DNA from: UBA1049 sp964525815
GTDB lineage: Bacteria; Bacillota; Clostridia; Oscillospirales; CAG-382
Direction of reading: 5' to 3'
NCBI GenBank assembly: GCA_964525815.1
Contig: CAZGJQ010000098.1
Location: 1 to 7,222, forward strand
DNA length: 7,222 bases
Every line of letters starts with the position of its first letter. Within the stretch, counting starts at the first letter, position 1. The notes under the pieces are model-generated. The model was not told the DNA's origin, searched no databases, and worked only from the letters and a program-made list of their open reading frames with translations. A program made the translations under genes and the position numbers. Positions 6,780 through 7,222 of the stretch are shown one piece after another.

Positions 6780-7222
6780 TTTCCAGCTCATCTTCTCCCG
6801 AAGCTCTTCGCCCACCTTTTCGGACAGATGCTCGCCCTGCATACGGCGCATTGCAAGGAAGGACGGGCGGTTTGCCTGATTCTCAAGTATCCAGTTGGTC
6901 GCAAAGGTTCCGTCCTGAATCTCGGACAGGATTTTCTTCATTTCATCCTTTACATCCGGAGTAATCAGCCGCTTGCCTGCGGTATAGTCACCGTACTCCG
7001 CCGTGTCGCTGATGGAATGACGCATAAAAGAGATTCCGTTTGCTACCACAAGGTCGATTATCAGCTTCATCTCGTGTATACACTCAAAATATGCGCTCTC
7101 CGGTTGATAACCCGCCTCCACAAGGGTCTCAAACCCCGCCTTCATAAGAGCGGTAACGCCCCCGCAAAGCACTGCCTGCTCGCCGAACAGGTCGGTCTCG
7201 GTTTCCTCCTTGAAGGTTGTTT
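6768..7222 (-). CDS. ilvC: Ketol-acid reductoisomerase IlvC, C-terminal part (5' end cut by window edge)
   Basis: IlvC isomerises and reduces acetolactate or acetohydroxybutyrate with NADPH. The visible 150 residues (in frame from 7220) are the knotted C-terminal catalytic domain of a class I (short, ~330-residue) enzyme. The NADPH-binding N-terminal half is outside the window. The fragment begins TTFKEETETDLFGEQAVLCGG. The Mg-binding Asp10 and Glu14, Glu46 and Glu50 (ECIHE) and substrate Ser71 (ISDTAEYGD) have exactly the spacing known for class I enzymes. The conserved end NRPSFLAMRR...EKVGEELREKMSW is present. The GTG at 7172 is an internal Val codon, not a start. After the usual terminal Met-X-Trp come the unusual residues KSRT, coded by the hairpin at 6761-6779, before TAG. 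The domain is complete and should be functional. Confidence 0.95.
   Translation of the reverse strand, partial: TTFKEETETDLFGEQAVLCGGVTALMKAGFETLVEAGYQPESAYFECIHEMKLIIDLVVANGISFMRHSISDTAEYGDYTAGKRLITPDVKDEMKKILSEIQDGTFATNWILENQANRPSFLAMRRMQGEHLSEKVGEELREKMSWKSRT

Noticed and set aside
7173..7222. Start of a short separate gene at the GTG at 7172
   Set aside because: The frame continues upstream to the window edge and encodes the conserved KARI metal-binding segment, so the GTG is an internal codon of ilvC.
1..7222. T-box, leucine leader peptide, tRNA, CRISPR array or insertion-sequence transposase
   Set aside because: None is visible. Almost all bases are coding. The two gaps over 90 nt show only the hairpins and repeats described, and the operon leader lies outside the window.

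Overview
The window holds one block of branched-chain amino acid biosynthesis genes, all on the minus strand. Transcription runs from right to left: ilvC (5' end outside the window) - ilvD - leuA - cimA - leuC - leuD (last few codons outside the window). Coding density is very high, and no gene on the plus strand is supportable. The protein style points to an anaerobic member of the Clostridia, possibly Oscillospiraceae/Ruminococcaceae-like: short class I KARI, 420-residue archaeal-type LeuC, a TIGR00977-like citramalate synthase, strong AGGAGG-type ribosome sites and small multi-hairpin intergenic repeats. That placement is inferred from the sequence alone.

Layout from right to left: 6768-7222 is the C-terminal knotted domain of ketol-acid reductoisomerase. 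6639-6767 is the ilvC-ilvD gap. It carries a cluster of perfect short hairpins, one of which supplies the ilvC stop codon. 4962-6629 is dihydroxyacid dehydratase. 3433-4944 is 2-isopropylmalate synthase. 1844-3415 is its paralogue, citramalate synthase. 559-1821 and 1-463 are the large and small subunits of isopropylmalate/citramalate isomerase. The 95-nt leuC-leuD gap contains a perfect 19-bp palindrome between two copies of a 9-bp direct repeat.

How the genes work together: LeuA commits ketoisovalerate to leucine and CimA commits pyruvate to isoleucine by the threonine-independent route. Both products are isomerised by LeuCD and would then need LeuB. IlvC and IlvD serve the valine/leucine and isoleucine branches. 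The set therefore serves all three branched-chain amino acids. Acetohydroxyacid synthase (ilvB/N) and leuB are not visible and probably lie just outside the window. The leader that would regulate the operon (T-box, attenuator or similar) also lies outside.

The genes are ordinary. The features that deserve a second look are the two hairpin-bearing gaps, the start-site details of cimA and ilvD, and an unusual residue in the LeuD substrate loop. I see no evidence of a previously undescribed system.
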